From: Sphingomonas sp. G-3-2-10
GTDB taxonomy: Bacteria > Pseudomonadota > Alphaproteobacteria > Sphingomonadales > Sphingomonadaceae
Assembly (NCBI RefSeq): GCF_012927115.1
Contig: NZ_JABBFY010000001.1
Coordinates: forward strand, 248,001 to 312,000
Reading direction: 5' to 3'
Length of the DNA: 64,000 nt
Shown here: one piece after another, positions 33,249-42,600 of the stretch
Layout: each line of letters starts with the position of its first letter
Position numbering within the stretch: position 1 is the first letter of the stretch
Position numbers and translations under genes: made by a program
Notes under the pieces: generated by a model
Databases searched by the model: none
Seen by the model: the letters and a program-made list of their open reading frames with translations, nothing else
What the model was told of the DNA's origin: nothing

Positions 33249-33947
33249 CTATCGGGCGACGGCATCCGGCATCGGCGCCGCGACCCTGCGGGGCGGATCC
33301 GGCTCGAGATAGACTTCGGTGCATTCGTCGCGCGCGGACTGGCCGGTGTCCCCCCGGTTCCACGCCGCGCAGACCTGATCGTCGAACGCGTCGTGCGCGA
33401 GCGTCGCTTCGCGTTCGAGCTGCGCCACCACCTTTGCCGCTTCGGTGCATTCGAGACCGGTCGCGGCCTGGCGGATGCGCCGGGCATAGTCGAGCGTGAT
33501 ATGGACATGCCGGGCCTCGTGCATCTCGAGCCCCCGGCGATAGCGTTTCCAGCGATCGAGCACCTCGGGCGATTGCCCGGTGCTGATGAGGCGCGGCAGC
33601 AGGACGCGGAAGTCCAGATCGGCGACCGGTGTGCCGATCCGGCATCCGCCGTCGGAAGTCGTCGTGCTGTTCCAGTCCCATTCGAGCCGCGATCGCGTGG
33701 TCGCCAGCGCGAGATCGTCGATGCCGGGCGACTCGATGAGATTGTCCTCGACCGACTGGCGGATCTCGCCCAGCGTCACGCCCGTCACATCGAATTCCTG
33801 AATCTCCACGCTACCGACATTGCGCAGCTCCGGCGGCATGGCGGGCGGACCGAACAAGGGCGCGGGCGCGGCGAGCATCGGCCAGAGCAGGCACATCCAC
33901 AGCCCGCGCTTTGCGAAGCGATCGATCGTGTCGAGACGGACGGGCAT
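33249..33947 (-). CDS. DUF922 family putative zinc protease
   Basis: 232 residues from the ATG at 33947 (GGGGAcc before it); earlier ATGs at 33956/33965 are also possible, but a longer start would intrude into the next gene. A hydrophobic N-terminus (MCLLWPMLAAPAPLF) acts as an export signal. The catalytic helix holds the H-E-x-x-H motif in LEMHEARHVHITLDYA, followed by the DUF922 pattern with Cys (AAKVVAQLEREATLAHDAFDDQVCAAW). The substrate is unknown; likely acts in the envelope. Confidence 0.8.
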   Translation of the reverse strand: MPVRLDTIDRFAKRGLWMCLLWPMLAAPAPLFGPPAMPPELRNVGSVEIQEFDVTGVTLGEIRQSVEDNLIESPGIDDLALATTRSRLEWDWNSTTTSDGGCRIGTPVADLDFRVLLPRLISTGQSPEVLDRWKRYRRGLEMHEARHVHITLDYARRIRQAATGLECTEAAKVVAQLEREATLAHDAFDDQVCAAWNRGDTGQSARDECTEVYLEPDPPRRVAAPMPDAVAR

Positions 33948-33999
33948 GGTCCCCATGCGCAGCATGGTGGCGCAGGGGGCGGGGGATTGCCAGAAGGGA

Positions 34000-34527
34000 C
34001 TAATCGACCGGAAGATCGACCATAGGAGAAAATGCCGGCAGGTTAGCGAGGCACGATGCAATGAGGCGCGCATCCTTGCCGCCATGGTCGCGGTAGAGCT
34101 TCCAGCAATAGGCACGAATATCGCGCGTTATGTGGGGGTGCTCGGCAACCCAAAGCTGCTCGCGGCTAAACCCTGACTTGTTTTTCGCGCCACGCTGCTC
34201 GCGATCGACCATCAGCAGAAGCACTGCGGTATGGACGGCCTCATCCTGATCGCTGGAGCAGGCTTCGTCGATTTTTCCAAAGCGGTAGCAATATAAGTAA
34301 CCCGCATCACGGACTTCGCGGAAGATCCGCTTTTCATCGGTCCAATCGATCCATTTTGGGGTCGATCCCCAAAAGGATTTGCGTTGGGCCTCACGGACAA
34401 TCGGGAGCGGATCCACTTCGCTTGCGCGAAACGATGGTTTGGTGATCAGGAATGCGACGACCGGAATCGCCAGAATGGCGAGAAGCAATGTCGTTTGCCG
34501 CCATCCGCCGATGCCCCGAACCCGCAT
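34000..34527 (-). CDS. Membrane-anchored hypothetical protein
   Basis: 175 residues. One N-terminal membrane helix (LLLAILAIPVVAFLI) precedes a mostly helical soluble part with four Cys and many Asp/Arg (KSFWGSTPKWIDWTDEKRIF and KLYRDHGGKDARLIASC). No domain was recognised. Base composition is visibly less GC-rich than its neighbours (runs such as GCAATATAAG), suggesting a recent arrival or weak codon selection. It sits between the DUF922 gene and the hybrid histidine kinase, all on the same strand. Confidence 0.65.
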   Translation of the reverse strand: MRVRGIGGWRQTTLLLAILAIPVVAFLITKPSFRASEVDPLPIVREAQRKSFWGSTPKWIDWTDEKRIFREVRDAGYLYCYRFGKIDEACSSDQDEAVHTAVLLLMVDREQRGAKNKSGFSREQLWVAEHPHITRDIRAYCWKLYRDHGGKDARLIASCLANLPAFSPMVDLPVD

Positions 34528-34577
34528 AGCGCATGAGGTTAGCGCAGAGGCAGTCGCGCGCCAATGCCGGGCCGCTT

Positions 34578-36605
34578 CTACCGATCCAGCAATTCCCGGA
34601 TCCGCGCCGCGAGGTCGGCATAGGTGAACGGCTTGGGCAGCAGTTCCACCCCCGGATCGAGCCGGCCGTGGTGGACGATCGAGTTGCGGGCATAGCCGGT
34701 CGTATAGAGGACTTTCAGGCCGGGCCGGCGGGACTGGGCCTGCGCTGCGAGCTGGGCGCCGGTCATGCCGGCGGGCAGGACGACGTCGGTGAACAGCAGG
34801 TCGATCTGACCGGCCTGATCGAGCGCGGCGAGCGCGGCGGGGCCGTCTCCGGCTTCGATCACGCGGTAGCCGAGTTCGCGCAGCACCTCGACCGTGAAGG
34901 CCCGGACGTTCTCGTCATCCTCGCACACCAGGATCGTTTCACCCTGACCTTCAGAGACGGGGTGATCGGCAGCGGTTTCCTCCGGCTCGGCATCGGGGCC
35001 GAAATAGCGTGGGAGATAGAGCTTCACCGTCGTGCCGTGGCCGGGCTCGGAATAGAGGCCGACATGGCCGCCGGACTGCTTGATGAAGCCATAGACCATC
35101 GACAGGCCGAGACCGGTGCCGCGGCCGACTTCCTTGGTGGTGAAGAAAGGCTCGAAGGCGTGGGCGATCGTGTCTTCTTCCATCCCCTCGCCGGTGTCGG
35201 AGATGCAGATGACGACATATTGGCCGGGCGTGACCTCGACGTCGCGTTCGACATAATGTTTGTCGAGATGGGTGTTGGCGGTCTCGATGGTGAGCTTGCC
35301 GCCGTCCGGCATCGCGTCGCGGGCGTTGATCGCGAGATTGATGATCGCGTTTTCGAGCTGGTTGGGATCGGCCTCGACCGGCCAGACGCGACCGGTGCGC
35401 ACCGTCTCCACCTCGATCGTCTCGCCCAGCGTGCGGGCCAGCATGTCGGACATGCCGGCGATCAGCTTGTCGGGATCGATGCGGCGCGGGGCGAGCGGCT
35501 GGCGGCGCGCGAAGGCGAGCAGGCGCTGGGTGAGGGTGGCGGCGCGCTCGGCGCCGTTCATCGCCGCCTGCGCGGCGCGGGCGAGGCGCGGATGCCCGTC
35601 GGGCAGGTTTCGTATCAATATGTCGAGATTGCCGGTGACGACCTGCAGCAGATTGTTGAAATCATGCGCGACGCCGCCGGTGAGCTGGCCGACCGTTTCC
35701 ATTTTCTGCGACTGGCGCAGCGCTTCCTCGGTTTCGCGCAGCGTCGCGGCAGCTTCGCGTTCGGCGGTGATGTCGCGGGCGACGCAGTACATCAGCTCGC
35801 CTTCGGGCACCGCGGTCCAGCTGAACCAGCGATAGTCGCCGTCCTTTGCGCGGAAGCGGTTCTCGAAGCGCAGCGTGGCTTCGCCCGAGGCGATATGCGC
35901 GACTTCCTCGCGGGTGCGTTCGCGGTCCTCCGGATGCTCGATCCATTCGGAGGTGCGTCCGGTCAGTTCGTCGAGTTCCCAGCCGAGGATATTGGTCCAT
36001 GCGGGGCTGGCGTGGAGCCAAATGCCGTCCTGGCTGGCGATCATGAAGGGATCGCGGGCGAGGTTCCACAGCCGGTTGCGGTCGGCCAGCGCCTGCCGTT
36101 CGGAAAGTACGCGCGCCGTTGTCTCGCTGACGATGCACAGCACGCCGCCGACCGATCCGTCGTCGTCGAACACCGGCGAGTAGCTGATGTCGAAGAATAC
36201 TTCCTCGCCGCGGCCGCCGTCGCGCTCGATGTAAAAGGGGCGGTCCTTGGCGTGATAGGTTTCGCCGGTGTCGCGCACGCCCTGAAGCAGCGGGCCGAGA
36301 TCGTCCCACAGCTCACCCCACCAGATCTTCGCCGACTGGCCAAGCGCGCGCGGGTGCTTGTCACCGATCGTGGGAGCGTATTCGTCGTTGTAGAGGGCGC
36401 AATATTCGGGACCCCAGAACATCACGATCTCGGCGCGTGAGGGCAGGATCATGCGAACGGCAGAGCACAGCGCGCTCGACCAGCCCGAAGGCGGGCCGAG
36501 CGGGGAATTGCCGTCCAGTTGCGAAATCAATCCGCCGAGCTCGCCCATTCTTGCGAGCGAAGCCAGATCAGTCCCCCGTTCAGCGATCAAGGCCGTCCCT
36601 TCCAT
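34578..36605 (-). CDS. Hybrid sensor histidine kinase (two PAS domains, kinase, receiver)
   Basis: 675 residues, cytoplasmic. Two PAS-type sensor regions occur at about 50-290 ([20 protein letters not shown] and [20 protein letters not shown]). The H-box is [14 protein letters not shown], then the ATPase with N-box [12 protein letters not shown]1 DTGEGM and G2 [13 protein letters not shown]. The final ~120 residues are a receiver domain with the phospho-acceptor Asp in LLFTDVVLP and the Lys in LLPKPF. There is no separate response regulator nearby, so output probably passes through a phosphotransfer protein elsewhere. The H-box subtype (GGVAHDFNN) is that of HWE-unrelated, NtrB-like kinases. 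Confidence 0.92.
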   Translation of the reverse strand: MEGTALIAERGTDLASLARMGELGGLISQLDGNSPLGPPSGWSSALCSAVRMILPSRAEIVMFWGPEYCALYNDEYAPTIGDKHPRALGQSAKIWWGELWDDLGPLLQGVRDTGETYHAKDRPFYIERDGGRGEEVFFDISYSPVFDDDGSVGGVLCIVSETTARVLSERQALADRNRLWNLARDPFMIASQDGIWLHASPAWTNILGWELDELTGRTSEWIEHPEDRERTREEVAHIASGEATLRFENRFRAKDGDYRWFSWTAVPEGELMYCVARDITAEREAAATLRETEEALRQSQKMETVGQLTGGVAHDFNNLLQVVTGNLDILIRNLPDGHPRLARAAQAAMNGAERAATLTQRLLAFARRQPLAPRRIDPDKLIAGMSDMLARTLGETIEVETVRTGRVWPVEADPNQLENAIINLAINARDAMPDGGKLTIETANTHLDKHYVERDVEVTPGQYVVICISDTGEGMEEDTIAHAFEPFFTTKEVGRGTGLGLSMVYGFIKQSGGHVGLYSEPGHGTTVKLYLPRYFGPDAEPEETAADHPVSEGQGETILVCEDDENVRAFTVEVLRELGYRVIEAGDGPAALAALDQAGQIDLLFTDVVLPAGMTGAQLAAQAQSRRPGLKVLYTTGYARNSIVHHGRLDPGVELLPKPFTYADLAARIRELLDR

Positions 36606-36682
36606 TCGATCCGGCTAAACGCGGAGATCGGACAGAGGTTCATCCCGATGTGGCCGGAAGCGGGACGGCGTCCCGAAACGGC

Positions 36683-37786
36683 TCAGGCCCGCGGCTGGGT
36701 GTCCAGGAAAGCAGCGACGTCGGCGAGATCGACCGACTTGTCGAGGAAGGTCTGGCCGATGCCATGTGCGAGCAGGAAGGGCAGGGTGCCGGCGTCCATC
36801 TTCTTGTCGTGGAGCATATGATCGACCAGCGTTTCGCCGCTGGCCGAGATACCGGCCGAAGCGAGCCCGTTGGGCAGACCGATCGCGCCGAGATGAGCGA
36901 CGACCCGTTCCGCGTCCTGCCCCGGGCAGAGGCCGAGCCGGGCGGAATAGGCGAAGGCCAGCGCCATACCGGCTGCGACGCCTTCGCCGTGAAGCAGCTT
37001 GTCGGAGAAGCCGGTTTCGGCCTCGAGCGCATGGCCGAAGGTGTGGCCCAGATTGAGCAAAGCGCGCTTGCCGGTGGTCTCGCGTTCGTCCTCCGCCACG
37101 ATGCGGGCCTTGGCGGCGACCGAATGGGCGATGGCGTGGACGCGGGCATCCGGGTCTCCGGCAAGGAGCGCGGGCGCGTTGGCTTCGCACCATTCGAAGA
37201 AGGCGAAATCGTCGATCAGGCCGTATTTCACGACTTCGGCATAGCCGGCGCGCTGTTCGCGCAGGGGCAGCGTGTCGAGCACGGCGGGATCGATCAGGAC
37301 CATCGCCGGCTGATGGAACGCGCCGACGAGGTTTTTTCCTGCGCGCGAATTGATCGCGGTCTTGCCACCGACCGAACTGTCGACCTGGGCGAGCAAGGTG
37401 GTGGGGATCTGGACGAAGCCGCAACCGCGCTTGAGGATCGAGGTGGCGAAGCCGACCAGATCGCCGATCACGCCGCCGCCGAGCGCGATGACGTGATCGC
37501 CGCGTTCGATGCCGAGTTCCAGCAGGCGATCGGTGAGCGATTCGAGCTGGGCCCAGCTCTTGGTGCCTTCGCCCGGAGGCAGGACGATCGCTTCGCTGGC
37601 GACTCCCGCCGCAGTCAGCGACGCCTGCAGCGTTTCGAGATGGGGCAGGACGTTGCCGTCGGTGACGATCGCCATCGTCCGGCCGCGCGAGAGCGGCGCG
37701 ACGAAATCGGCGGCGCGGGCGAGCAGCCCCGCTTCGATATGGATATCGTAGCTGCGCGCGCCGAGCGCGACCTTTACCAGTGTCAC
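36683..37786 (-). CDS. aroB: 3-dehydroquinate synthase
   Basis: 367 residues from a GTG whose last two bases overlap the aroK stop (GTGA). Family landmarks are the NAD-binding GGGVIGDLVGF, VDSSVGGKTAINSRAGKN, the zinc ligands in AEVVKYGLIDD and NLGHTFGHALE, and the final helical domain. It converts DAHP to 3-dehydroquinate, the second step of aromatic amino-acid synthesis. It is translationally coupled to shikimate kinase, the classic aroK-aroB arrangement. Confidence 0.96.
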   Translation of the reverse strand: MTLVKVALGARSYDIHIEAGLLARAADFVAPLSRGRTMAIVTDGNVLPHLETLQASLTAAGVASEAIVLPPGEGTKSWAQLESLTDRLLELGIERGDHVIALGGGVIGDLVGFATSILKRGCGFVQIPTTLLAQVDSSVGGKTAINSRAGKNLVGAFHQPAMVLIDPAVLDTLPLREQRAGYAEVVKYGLIDDFAFFEWCEANAPALLAGDPDARVHAIAHSVAAKARIVAEDERETTGKRALLNLGHTFGHALEAETGFSDKLLHGEGVAAGMALAFAYSARLGLCPGQDAERVVAHLGAIGLPNGLASAGISASGETLVDHMLHDKKMDAGTLPFLLAHGIGQTFLDKSVDLADVAAFLDTQPRA

Positions 37787-38313
37787 GCTTCGATGGCTTT
37801 CAGGATGGCGTTGACGGTGGCGTCGTGCGGGGCGGCGACGCTCTGCACGCGGATGGGGGCCATCGCGTAGAAGGGATTGCGGATCGCGGCGAGCTCGGTG
37901 AGCGTCACTTCGGGATCCTTGCCGCGCAGCAGTGGACGCGTGTCGCGGCGGCGGACCCGGTCCGCGAGTATGGCGGGTTCGGCGTCGAGCCACACGGCGA
38001 TCGCCTGTTCGAGGATCAGCTCGCGGGTCTGGTCCTGGATGAAGGCGCCGCCGCCGGTGGCGATCACCTTGGGCGTGCCGTCGACCAGCCGGCCGATCAC
38101 GCGGCGCTCCCCGTCGCGAAAATAGGCCTCGCCATAGCGATCGAAGATGTCGGAGATGGTCATGCCCGCCGCGGTTTCGATCTCCGCATCGGCATCGACG
38201 AAGGGCAGATTGAGCTTTTGCGCGAGCCGGCGGCCGACCGTGGTCTTGCCCGCACCCATCAGCCCGACGAGCACGATCGGCTTGCCGTTCCAATGATGCT
38301 CGCTGTGGTGCAT
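37783..38313 (-). CDS. aroK: Shikimate kinase
   Basis: 176 residues from MHHSEHHWNGKPIVLVGLMG, chosen because GGGAG lies nine bases upstream; the ATG three codons earlier sits directly on that site. P-loop GLMGAGKTTVGRRLA, shikimate-binding ATGGGAF and the lid RRRDTRPLLRG identify it. It phosphorylates shikimate. The stop overlaps the aroB start, so expression is coupled. The open frame continues far upstream, but that extension is antisense to a real gene. Confidence 0.95.
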   Translation of the reverse strand: MHHSEHHWNGKPIVLVGLMGAGKTTVGRRLAQKLNLPFVDADAEIETAAGMTISDIFDRYGEAYFRDGERRVIGRLVDGTPKVIATGGGAFIQDQTRELILEQAIAVWLDAEPAILADRVRRRDTRPLLRGKDPEVTLTELAAIRNPFYAMAPIRVQSVAAPHDATVNAILKAIEA

Positions 38314-38405
38314 TTGTAACATCTCCCGGGGGGCTATACAGCGAGGGTCCCGCTCGGGCAAAAGGCCGCGCGAATAGTCTTCATTGCAGGCCCGAGAGTT
38401 TATCC

Positions 38406-38543
38406 ATGCCCCGTTCGATAGTCGTGCTGATCGTGGTGCTGGTCGTGTTGATCGCGGGGTTGTTCCTCCTCGCGAGCCGCGATTCGGCCAAGGAACCCAC
38501 ACGCGTCGAGAAGGTGGTCCCGCTTGAAAACCTCGCCAACTAG
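38406..38543 (+). CDS. 45-residue single-pass membrane peptide
   Basis: ATG at 38406 to TAG at 38543 encodes a peptide starting MPRSIVVLIVVLVVLIAGLF, one membrane helix with a charged C-terminal tail (SRDSAKEPTRVEKVV). It overlaps the next gene's TTG start by 20 bp. It is too short for most gene callers, yet it begins at the right place for a leader gene of the exported-protein/xerD/accA run. Coding status is likely because of the clean helix and the coupling; function unknown. Confidence 0.6.
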   Translation: MPRSIVVLIVVLVVLIAGLFLLASRDSAKEPTRVEKVVPLENLAN

Positions 38544-40314
38544 GCTCGTCATCGTTGCGGGGCTGATGGCCGGGGCGGCGATTGCCGCGCTGGCGCCGGT
38601 CGGCGCGCAGGATACGCCCGAATCGCTGCTGCCGCCGGGATTCGACAATCCCGCGCCTGCACCCGCGCCGCCGCCCACCCGCCCGGCGGACAGCGGACGC
38701 CCGTCCGCGCCGTCGACGACGACCTCTACGACCGAATCGCCGTCGGGCGATGCGCCGATCGGCAATTCGACCGTTGCGGCGGGGCCGGTCGCGCCGGTCG
38801 ATCTCTCGCGCTACGAACTCCCCGATTACGCCAAGCGCACCCTCGACCGGGTGGGCGTGACCGCATGGGGCAACCGCTCGTTCCCGGCGGATGCGTTTGG
38901 CCATACCGATGGCCATGCGCTGATGACGCTGATGCAGCGGCTGGATGCGCCGGTCGCGTCGCGCTGGGTCTCGATCGCGCTGCGCCGCGCGCTGCAATCG
39001 CCGATCGATACGCCGAAGGGACTCAACGGCGCGGACTTCGCCGCCGAACGGAGCTGGCTGCTGCTGCGCATGGGCGAATCCAACGCCGCGCGCGCGGTGG
39101 TCCAGGAAGTCGATACCGAGAATTACACGCCGAAACTGTATCGCGTCGCGCTGCAATCGGCGCTGGCGGCGGGGGATCCGGGCATGGTGTGCCCGATCGC
39201 CGATGCGGCGGCCGGGATGCTGCCCGAGCGCGGCTGGAAGATGGCGCAGGCCTGGTGCGCCGGGCTGGGCGGCGAGCCGAACAAGGCGCAGCAATTGCTG
39301 TCGCGGGCGCGCGGCCGCTCGGGCGAAGGCGATATCGACAATCTGCTTGGCGAGAAGGTCGTCGGCACCGGTGCGGGCGGCCGTGGCGCGGTGACCATCG
39401 AATGGGGCAGCGTGACCCGGCTCAACGCGTGGCGCTGGGGACTGGCGACCGCGACCGGGGAGACGATCCCCGAGGAACTCTATGCGACGGTCGGGCCGCA
39501 GGTGCGCTACTGGGCGGCGCTGTCGCCGCATCTGACCTCGCAGGCGCGGTTGCGCTGGGCCGAACTGGCGGCGGCGCAGGGCGTCTTCTCCACCGCCGGA
39601 CTGGTCTCGCTCTATGGCGAGATCGAGCAGGAGGAAGAGGCTGCGAGCGCTTCGGTGGCGGCGGCGCGCGATCTGCGCACGGCCTATACCGGCGCGGACG
39701 CGGCGGCGCGGATCACCGCGCTCAAGACCCTGTGGAACGGCCCCGAATCGCAGCGCGAACGCTATGCGCGGCTGATCCTGACGGCGCGGGCGGCGTCGGC
39801 GATCCCGGCGAATGCCGAACTGGCCGAGGATGCCGACCAGCTGGTCGCATCGATGCTGACCGGCGGGCTGGTCGCGCCCGCGCTCAACTGGCGCGGCGTG
39901 GTCAAGAAGGGCGGCGAAGGCTGGATGCTGCTGGCGCTGGCCGATCCGGCGGGCGCGGTGGTCAGCTCGGCTGATTTCGACACCTATCGCGGCGCATCGA
40001 GCCGGCGGCATTCGCAGCTGGCGCTGGCCGGGCTGGCCGGGCTGGGCCTGTTTTCCGAAGGCGATGTGCGGCGTCACGCACAGGCGCTGGAAGTGCAGGT
40101 CGGCGGCGTGAACAACTGGACGCGGGCGATCGATCGCGCGGCGCGGGCAGGGGATTCCGGCACGGTGGCGCTGCTCGCCGCGACGGGGATGCAGTCGCGC
40201 GGCTGGTCGTCGGTGAGCCCCGAGGCGCTGTTCCATATCATCGCGGCGTTTCGCGCGACCGGGATGCAGGATTATGCGCGGATGATCGCCGTCGAGGCGA
40301 TCACGCGAGCTTGA
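38524..40314 (+). CDS. Large exported hypothetical protein upstream of xerD
   Basis: 596 residues from a TTG inside the end of the small membrane-peptide gene. A signal peptide (VIVAGLMAGAAIAALAPVGAQ) is followed by a Pro/Ser/Thr-rich linker (residues ~40-80) and a long Ala-rich helical region that looks like repeated TPR/SEL1-type hairpins (FAAERSWLLLRMGESNAARAV, YRVALQSALAAGDPGMVC, and others). No catalytic motif. Its place before xerD and accA is typical of sphingomonads, so it is a conserved but unnamed envelope protein. Confidence 0.75.
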   Translation: MKTSPTRLVIVAGLMAGAAIAALAPVGAQDTPESLLPPGFDNPAPAPAPPPTRPADSGRPSAPSTTTSTTESPSGDAPIGNSTVAAGPVAPVDLSRYELPDYAKRTLDRVGVTAWGNRSFPADAFGHTDGHALMTLMQRLDAPVASRWVSIALRRALQSPIDTPKGLNGADFAAERSWLLLRMGESNAARAVVQEVDTENYTPKLYRVALQSALAAGDPGMVCPIADAAAGMLPERGWKMAQAWCAGLGGEPNKAQQLLSRARGRSGEGDIDNLLGEKVVGTGAGGRGAVTIEWGSVTRLNAWRWGLATATGETIPEELYATVGPQVRYWAALSPHLTSQARLRWAELAAAQGVFSTAGLVSLYGEIEQEEEAASASVAAARDLRTAYTGADAAARITALKTLWNGPESQRERYARLILTARAASAIPANAELAEDADQLVASMLTGGLVAPALNWRGVVKKGGEGWMLLALADPAGAVVSSADFDTYRGASSRRHSQLALAGLAGLGLFSEGDVRRHAQALEVQVGGVNNWTRAIDRAARAGDSGTVALLAATGMQSRGWSSVSPEALFHIIAAFRATGMQDYARMIAVEAITRA

Positions 40315-40324
40315 GCGTGGGGGC

Positions 40325-41242
40325 TTGAGCCGCTCCGACGATCGGGCGCTGATCGAGCGCTTTCTGGAAATGATGACGGCTGAGGCGGGCGCGGCGGGAA
40401 ATACCGTCGTGGCCTATGGCACCGATCTGCGGCTGGCGTCCGAGGCTCTGGACGGGGGACTGGGCGACGCGGGCGCGGCCGAACTGGAAAAGCTGGGCGC
40501 GGCGTGGAGCGAGCTGTCGCGGGCGACGGTGGCGCGCAAATCGGCGGCGCTTCGGCGTTTCTTCGCCTTTCTGGCGGACGAAGGGCTGCGCAAGGACGAT
40601 CCGGGCGCGGCCTTGCCCCGGCCGGGATCGGGGCGCTCGCTGCCCAAGGTGCTGAGCGTTGGCGATGTCGACAAATTGTTCGAAGCGGTGGCCGAACGGA
40701 TCGCGCGGGTCCCGGCCGATCCGCTGGACCTGAGGCTCGCGGCGCTGATCGAGCTGCTTTACGGATCGGGGCTGCGTGCGACCGAGCTGGTGAGCCTGCC
40801 GCGTAACGCGATCCACCCCGACCGGCCGTTCCTGATCCTGAAGGGCAAGGGCGGGCGCGAACGTCTGGTGCCGATCAGCGATCGCGCGCGGGCGGCAGTG
40901 GCGCTGTGGCGCGAGCATGTCGATGCGGCGCGGCCCTGGCTTTTCCCCTCGGGCAAGGCGCATCTTTCGCGCATCCGGCTGTACCAGATGCTGAAGGCGC
41001 TCGCGGCGGCGGCGGGCATCCCGCCGGATCGGGTGAGCCCGCACGTGTTGCGCCACGCCTTTGCGACGCATCTGCTGGAAGGCGGCGCCGATCTGCGCGC
41101 ATTGCAGACCATGCTGGGCCATGCCGATATCGCGACGACGGAGATTTACACCCATGTCGACAGCCGGAGACTCGTCGATCTGGTGAACCAGAGGCATCCT
41201 TTGGGTGAAGCGCTCGTTGACGCGAAGCCCCGCCACGCTTAA
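40325..41242 (+). CDS. xerD: Tyrosine recombinase XerD
   Basis: 305 residues from a TTG. An N-terminal SAM-like core-binding domain (residues ~5-95) is followed by the catalytic domain with Arg151 (GSGLRATE), Lys175 (LKGKGG), His240 and Arg243 (HVLRHAFATH), His266 (MLGHADI) and the nucleophile Tyr275 (EIYTHV). This full set and the length make it the chromosome-dimer-resolving XerD rather than a phage integrase. No att-like repeats or mobile genes were seen nearby. Confidence 0.92.
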   Translation: MSRSDDRALIERFLEMMTAEAGAAGNTVVAYGTDLRLASEALDGGLGDAGAAELEKLGAAWSELSRATVARKSAALRRFFAFLADEGLRKDDPGAALPRPGSGRSLPKVLSVGDVDKLFEAVAERIARVPADPLDLRLAALIELLYGSGLRATELVSLPRNAIHPDRPFLILKGKGGRERLVPISDRARAAVALWREHVDAARPWLFPSGKAHLSRIRLYQMLKALAAAAGIPPDRVSPHVLRHAFATHLLEGGADLRALQTMLGHADIATTEIYTHVDSRRLVDLVNQRHPLGEALVDAKPRHA

Positions 41243-41254
41243 CCGACCGGACCA

Positions 41255-42202
41255 ATGGCCAGCTTCCTAGACTTCGAAAAGCCGATCGCCGAGCTTCAGG
41301 CCCGGATCGACGAACTTCGCGATACCGCCGCGGGCGGCGAGCATGATCTCGAAACCGAGATTGCGCCGCTGCAGGCAAAATCGGACAAGTTCCTGCGCGA
41401 AGTCTATTCGAAGCTGACGCCGTGGCAGAAGACGCAGGTGGCCCGCCATCCGGAGCGGCCGCATTTCAAGCATTATGTCGCGGCGCTGATCGACGATTTC
41501 ATGCCGTTGGGCGGCGATCGCGCCTTTGCCGACGATCAGGCGATCATCGGCGGGCTGGGGCGCTTCCGCGGCCGCCGCGTGATGGTGATCGGCCATGAGA
41601 AGGGCGACGACACCGCGAGCCGCCTCAAGCATAATTTCGGCATGGGCAAGCCCGAAGGCTATCGCAAGGCGATCCGCCTGATGCAGCTGGCGGACCGGTT
41701 CGGCATCCCCGTGATCACGCTGGTCGACACGTCGGGTGCGTTCCCGGGCATTCAGGCCGAAGAGCGCGGTCAGGCCGAAGCGATTGCGCGTTCAACCGAA
41801 CAGTGCCTCAACCTCGGCGTGCCGCTGGTCGCGGCGGTGCTCGGCGAGGGCGGCTCGGGTGGCGCGGTGGCGCTGGCAGCCGGCAATGTGGTGCTGATGA
41901 TGGAGCACGCGGTCTATTCGGTGATCTCGCCCGAAGGCTGTGCGTCGATCCTGTGGCGCACCGCCGACAAGGCCGCCGATGCGGCCGAAGCGATGAAGGT
42001 GACCGCGCAGCATCTGAAGGAGCTGGGCGTGATCGACACGATCGTGCCCGAGCCGCTGGGCGGAGCGCATCGCGATGCCGACACGGCGATCGCTGCGCTG
42101 GGCGATGCGATCGCGGCGGCGCTGGACGGGATGGAGGGGCAGGCTCCCGAAGTCCTCCGCCAGACACGGCGCGCGAAATTCCTGGCGATGGGCCGGATCT
42201 GA
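41255..42202 (+). CDS. accA: Acetyl-CoA carboxylase carboxyltransferase subunit alpha
   Basis: 315 residues, the usual length. Family landmarks: [18 protein letters not shown] at the start, then [61 protein letters not shown] and the crotonase-type loop [15 protein letters not shown]. With AccD it transfers CO2 from biotin to acetyl-CoA, starting fatty-acid synthesis. It follows xerD by 12 bp and ends at a bidirectional terminator. Confidence 0.97.
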   Translation: MASFLDFEKPIAELQARIDELRDTAAGGEHDLETEIAPLQAKSDKFLREVYSKLTPWQKTQVARHPERPHFKHYVAALIDDFMPLGGDRAFADDQAIIGGLGRFRGRRVMVIGHEKGDDTASRLKHNFGMGKPEGYRKAIRLMQLADRFGIPVITLVDTSGAFPGIQAEERGQAEAIARSTEQCLNLGVPLVAAVLGEGGSGGAVALAAGNVVLMMEHAVYSVISPEGCASILWRTADKAADAAEAMKVTAQHLKELGVIDTIVPEPLGGAHRDADTAIAALGDAIAAALDGMEGQAPEVLRQTRRAKFLAMGRI

Positions 42203-42223
42203 CCTGATTTCCCATACGTAACC

Positions 42224-42260
42224 AAAAAGGGTGGCGGAGCAGATGCATCGCCACCCTTTT
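42224..42260. terminator. Bidirectional intrinsic terminator between accA and Flp pilin gene
   Basis: GGGTGGCG (42229-42236) and CGCCACCC (42249-42256) form the stem. TTTT follows on the plus strand and AAAAA precedes it, giving a U-run in the minus direction too. It fits the stop of accA (42202) and the minus-strand pilin stop (42282). Confidence 0.8.
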
Positions 42261-42281
42261 CGTTTGCGTGAGGGCGAGCGT

Positions 42282-42449
42282 TTATGACGCCTTCATGTTC
42301 GAGCTGACATTGCCGAAGGTCTTCTTCAGCTGATTGCCCAGGCCCTGCATGGCGGCGATGGCGGCGACGGCGATCAGCGCGGCGATAAGGCCATATTCGA
42401 TCGCGGTGGCGGCGCGCGTTTCGCGCATTCGCTTGATAAACTTCAGCAT
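42282..42449 (-). CDS. Flp/Fap-type pilin, copy 1
   Basis: A 55-residue pilin starting MLKFIKRMRETRAATAIEYG. The conserved cleavage/assembly motif ATAIEYG is followed by the hydrophobic helix LIAALIAVAAIAAMQGL. From that motif on it is almost identical to copy 2 (one difference in 42 residues: NQLKK vs NQLNK). Flp pilins are processed by a TadV/CpaA prepilin peptidase and exported by the Tad system, none of which is in this window. Terminators on both sides make it a single-gene transcript. Confidence 0.88.
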   Translation of the reverse strand: MLKFIKRMRETRAATAIEYGLIAALIAVAAIAAMQGLGNQLKKTFGNVSSNMKAS

Positions 42450-42484
42450 GGTTCCGATCCCCCAGAAAACGCAAAATTGATCTA

Positions 42485-42496
42485 AAGCAATTGCTT
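42485..42496. promoter_or_regulatory. 12-bp palindrome AAGCAATTGCTT before pilin copy 1
   Basis: A perfect palindrome 36 bp upstream of the pilin-1 start, overlapping a likely promoter (TTGACC at 42502-42507 read on the minus strand, with AT-rich DNA toward the start). It could be an operator for a pilin regulator; no matching site was found at copy 2 or 3. Confidence 0.4.
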
Positions 42497-42540
42497 GCAG
42501 GTCAATTCTAAGGCTTCATAGTTGATGAACCATTGACGCG

Positions 42541-42572
42541 AAAAGGGCGGCGAAACCGAAGTCTCGCCGCCC
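42541..42572 (-). terminator. Intrinsic terminator after pilin copy 2
   Basis: Read on the minus strand, GGGCGGCGA (from 42572) and TCGCCGCCC (to 42545) form the stem and TTTT (42544-42541) follows. It lies 29 bp after the pilin-2 stop and separates the two near-identical pilin genes. Confidence 0.85.
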
Positions 42573-42600
42573 GATCCGGAATTCAGTTCGAATTGAAGGC

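Noticed and set aside
34533..36440. A 635-codon open frame antisense to the hybrid histidine kinase
   Set aside because: Low-complexity, charged translation with no domain; the opposite strand carries a full kinase with all motifs.
38314..40236. A long N-terminal extension of shikimate kinase
   Set aside because: The extension is antisense to the exported-protein gene and low in complexity; the kinase starts normally at 38313 with a good ribosome-binding site.
40325..41242. XerD as an integrase of an integrated element
   Set aside because: No flanking direct repeats, no tRNA at the ends and no mobile genes; sequence and neighbours (accA) fit the housekeeping recombinase.
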